Shown piece after piece: positions 6,301-6,543 of a DNA stretch of 6,543 nt. The notes beneath the pieces are model-generated. The model did no database searches, was not told the origin of the DNA, and saw only the letters and a list, made by a program, of their open reading frames with translations. The DNA is from Burkholderiales bacterium. GTDB lineage: Bacteria > Pseudomonadota > Gammaproteobacteria > Burkholderiales > Burkholderiaceae_E. A program made the position numbers and the translations under genes. How positions within the stretch are numbered: the first letter of the stretch is position 1; each line of letters opens with the position of its first letter. Where the stretch lies: NCBI GenBank assembly GCA_020348765.1, contig CP070753.1, positions 2,321,025 through 2,327,567 of the forward strand, read 5' to 3'.

Positions 6301-6543
6301 GCGCGCCGACTTCCGTCGCCTGCTGGTCGAGGGCGGCATCATCGGCGGGGCCTCGCTCGCGACGTTCCTGCTGCTCGGCGGGCGCGGGGGCGGCACGCCC
6401 GCGGGCACGGCCGGCGGCACCGCGCCGGGGGCGGCCGGCACGGTCGCGTTCCACGGGCTGACGCTGGCACAGCTGGCGCATGCGCTGGCCTGCCGGTCCG
6501 AGACCCACGGCCTGCTCGAGGAGCTTCGCCGCCCGGTCAATCG
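3398..6543 (+). CDS. P2A-type (Ca2+-ATPase-like) cation-transporting P-type ATPase with N-terminal HMA_2-like domain, 3' truncated by window edge
   Basis: Open for 1,048 codons to the window edge. Inner-membrane pump using ATP through an aspartyl-phosphate. Order: basic N-terminus; HMA_2-like domain (~41-106, GRVRLR at 44-49, no CxxC); basic Ala/Pro linker (~108-195); cation-ATPase N domain (WHALM... YGPNQL, 196-232); TM1-TM2; actuator domain with TGEA (359-362); TM3-TM4 with PEGLPA (476-481); phosphorylation site DKTGTLT (D519); nucleotide domain with GSPTESAL and VKGDP (K669); TGD (765-767); TGDGIND (838-844); TM5-TM8. PEGLPA, N906/E909 in TM5 and N934/T937/D938 in TM6 match Ca2+ ligands E309, N768/E771 and N796/T799/D800 of SERCA; the E908 position is Q1025. 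Ca2+ or another hard cation is therefore the likely substrate (inference). TM9-TM10, perhaps 60-80 residues, lie beyond the edge. Start ATG 3398 lacks a clear RBS; GTG 3482 is an alternative. No regulator adjoins it. Confidence 0.93.
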   Translation, partial: MASRSRAPEEARSADRAPGGARARTSERVPVVALPELLHDAVRGRVRLRHPMLRRAEALGAAVERGLRGLKGVVDVRVGVLTGSVLVTHDGSLGTDLLARAIAGAIGAGADGSQSPAPHRVPGPRRSARRIVVVAKRRAPTGASRAISAAPEGRAPVAPARAVSTAAAPQVRPEGAARSASGSPAGTAAPAHAVPWHALMPAEVIARLAVRSSRGLTDAEVAERLARYGPNQLAQPATRSTLAIFTEQVTTLPIALLTGSAVLSALTGGLADAVVIMGVVLLNGAIATATERNAERTILGLSRYEPEPVRVLRDGTRATLSPRQIVPGDIIELEPGTLIAADARLIDCDDLSVNESALTGEALPVRKDAAASVAADMPIADRFNMVFRGTAVTGGRGLALVVSTGQSTEIGRVQSLIGEVRPPETLIQRQLGEVERELVLVNAAICAAVFGLGVMRGHGLLPMLRTAISLAVAAIPEGLPAVATTTLAVGVQDMRRREVLVRKLEAVETLGAVEVVGLDKTGTLTEMHMATRAVHVDGAMFDIDGGRLRPLQPRTGGGGRTGVAAAALHALAVRMFEIAALCSDAQLFESEGRTQIAGSPTESALVQSALDLGIDVAALRTKFPLVDTVQRAEGRNRMSTLHRSGRSGRSGRSGGSGGSGGSGRLLCVKGDPAEVMQRCDRVLTAQGVVGFDAARRDSVQQANLRMAGRALRVLGVAVGERGGDPRDERRLLWVGLAGIANPLRPGAREAVSVLHRAGIRTVMITGDQSATAFAIARELDLGDGGEVRVLEAGRIRGVDPDVLAAIASNPHVFARVSPVDKLAIVRALQSHGRIVAMTGDGINDGPALKAADVGVAMGAAGTDVAREVADIVLATDDLDGVIEALRLGRATYANIRKVLRFLVGTNAAETMVMLGAAVAGWPDPLSPMQLLWLNLVTDALPALALGLEPPEPDVLDAPPHDPRAPIFGRADFRRLLVEGGIIGGASLATFLLLGGRGGGTPAGTAGGTAPGAAGTVAFHGLTLAQLAHALACRSETHGLLEELRRPVN
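5324..5386 (+). repeat. In-frame 9-bp microsatellite (7 copies) inside the ATPase gene
   Basis: Seven consecutive 9-bp units without interruption: CGCAGCGGT twice, CGCAGCGGC twice, then GGCAGCGGC three times. They are in the ATPase frame and encode four Arg-Ser-Gly followed by three Gly-Ser-Gly tripeptides, residues 643-663. The tract sits in the nucleotide-binding domain between RMSTLH (637-642) and LLCVKG (665-670), where relatives usually have only a short turn linking two beta strands. Since the unit is a multiple of three, gain or loss of copies would change linker length without breaking the frame. Antisense frames through it give spurious poly-Ala and Pro/Leu tracts. Confidence 0.95.

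Noticed and set aside
2993..6508. A 1171-codon minus-strand open frame
   Set aside because: Antisense to the ATPase gene. It is His/Arg/Gln-rich, its poly-Ala tract is only the antisense of the 9-bp repeat, and it overlaps the real trpB2 start.
4306..6540. A 744-codon minus-strand open frame
   Set aside because: Ser/Arg/Pro-rich shadow of the ATPase gene. Its Pro/Leu repeat is the other antisense frame of the 9-bp repeat, and it contains no recognisable domain.

Overview
The window is very GC-rich DNA with dense coding and a strong G/C bias at third codon positions. It most resembles a high-GC Proteobacterium, possibly Burkholderiales or a related group. That placement is an inference from composition and gene families, because no rRNA or other taxonomic marker is present. 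I found no tRNA, rRNA, CRISPR array, insertion sequence or phage gene.

Layout from left to right: (1) the 3' end of a plus-strand gene that looks like the periplasmic C-terminus of an ArnT/GT39-type membrane glycosyltransferase; (2) five bases later, a complete DHA2-type (14-TM, EmrB/QacA-like) MFS exporter; (3) a short convergent spacer made of degenerate GA(A/C)CC-type repeats, holding a perfect 11-bp tandem duplication and bracketed by a 12-bp inverted repeat; (4) on the minus strand, a complete TrpB2-type tryptophan synthase beta chain with no trpA beside it; (5) a 237-bp divergent intergenic region with promoter candidates; (6) on the plus strand, a P-type cation ATPase of about 1,050 residues that runs off the right edge. 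Because it has no stop codon inside the window, a search that requires closed ORFs misses this gene. It is nevertheless the largest real gene here and has every P-type signature.

The genes do not form one pathway. The glycosyltransferase and MFS genes are probably co-transcribed. TrpB2 is a stand-alone unit transcribed towards them, and the ATPase is transcribed away from TrpB2. The ATPase is the most interesting object. It is a PEGLPA-class (P2A, Ca2+-ATPase-like) pump carrying an N-terminal heavy-metal-associated-like (HMA_2-like) domain without CxxC, a long basic Ala/Pro linker, a seven-copy 9-bp microsatellite encoding an Arg/Gly-Ser-Gly tract in the nucleotide-binding domain, and a Gly/Ala/Thr-rich TM7-TM8 loop. 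I see no clearly new multi-gene system. The second-look items are mostly the unusual architecture of this pump and the structured convergent spacer.
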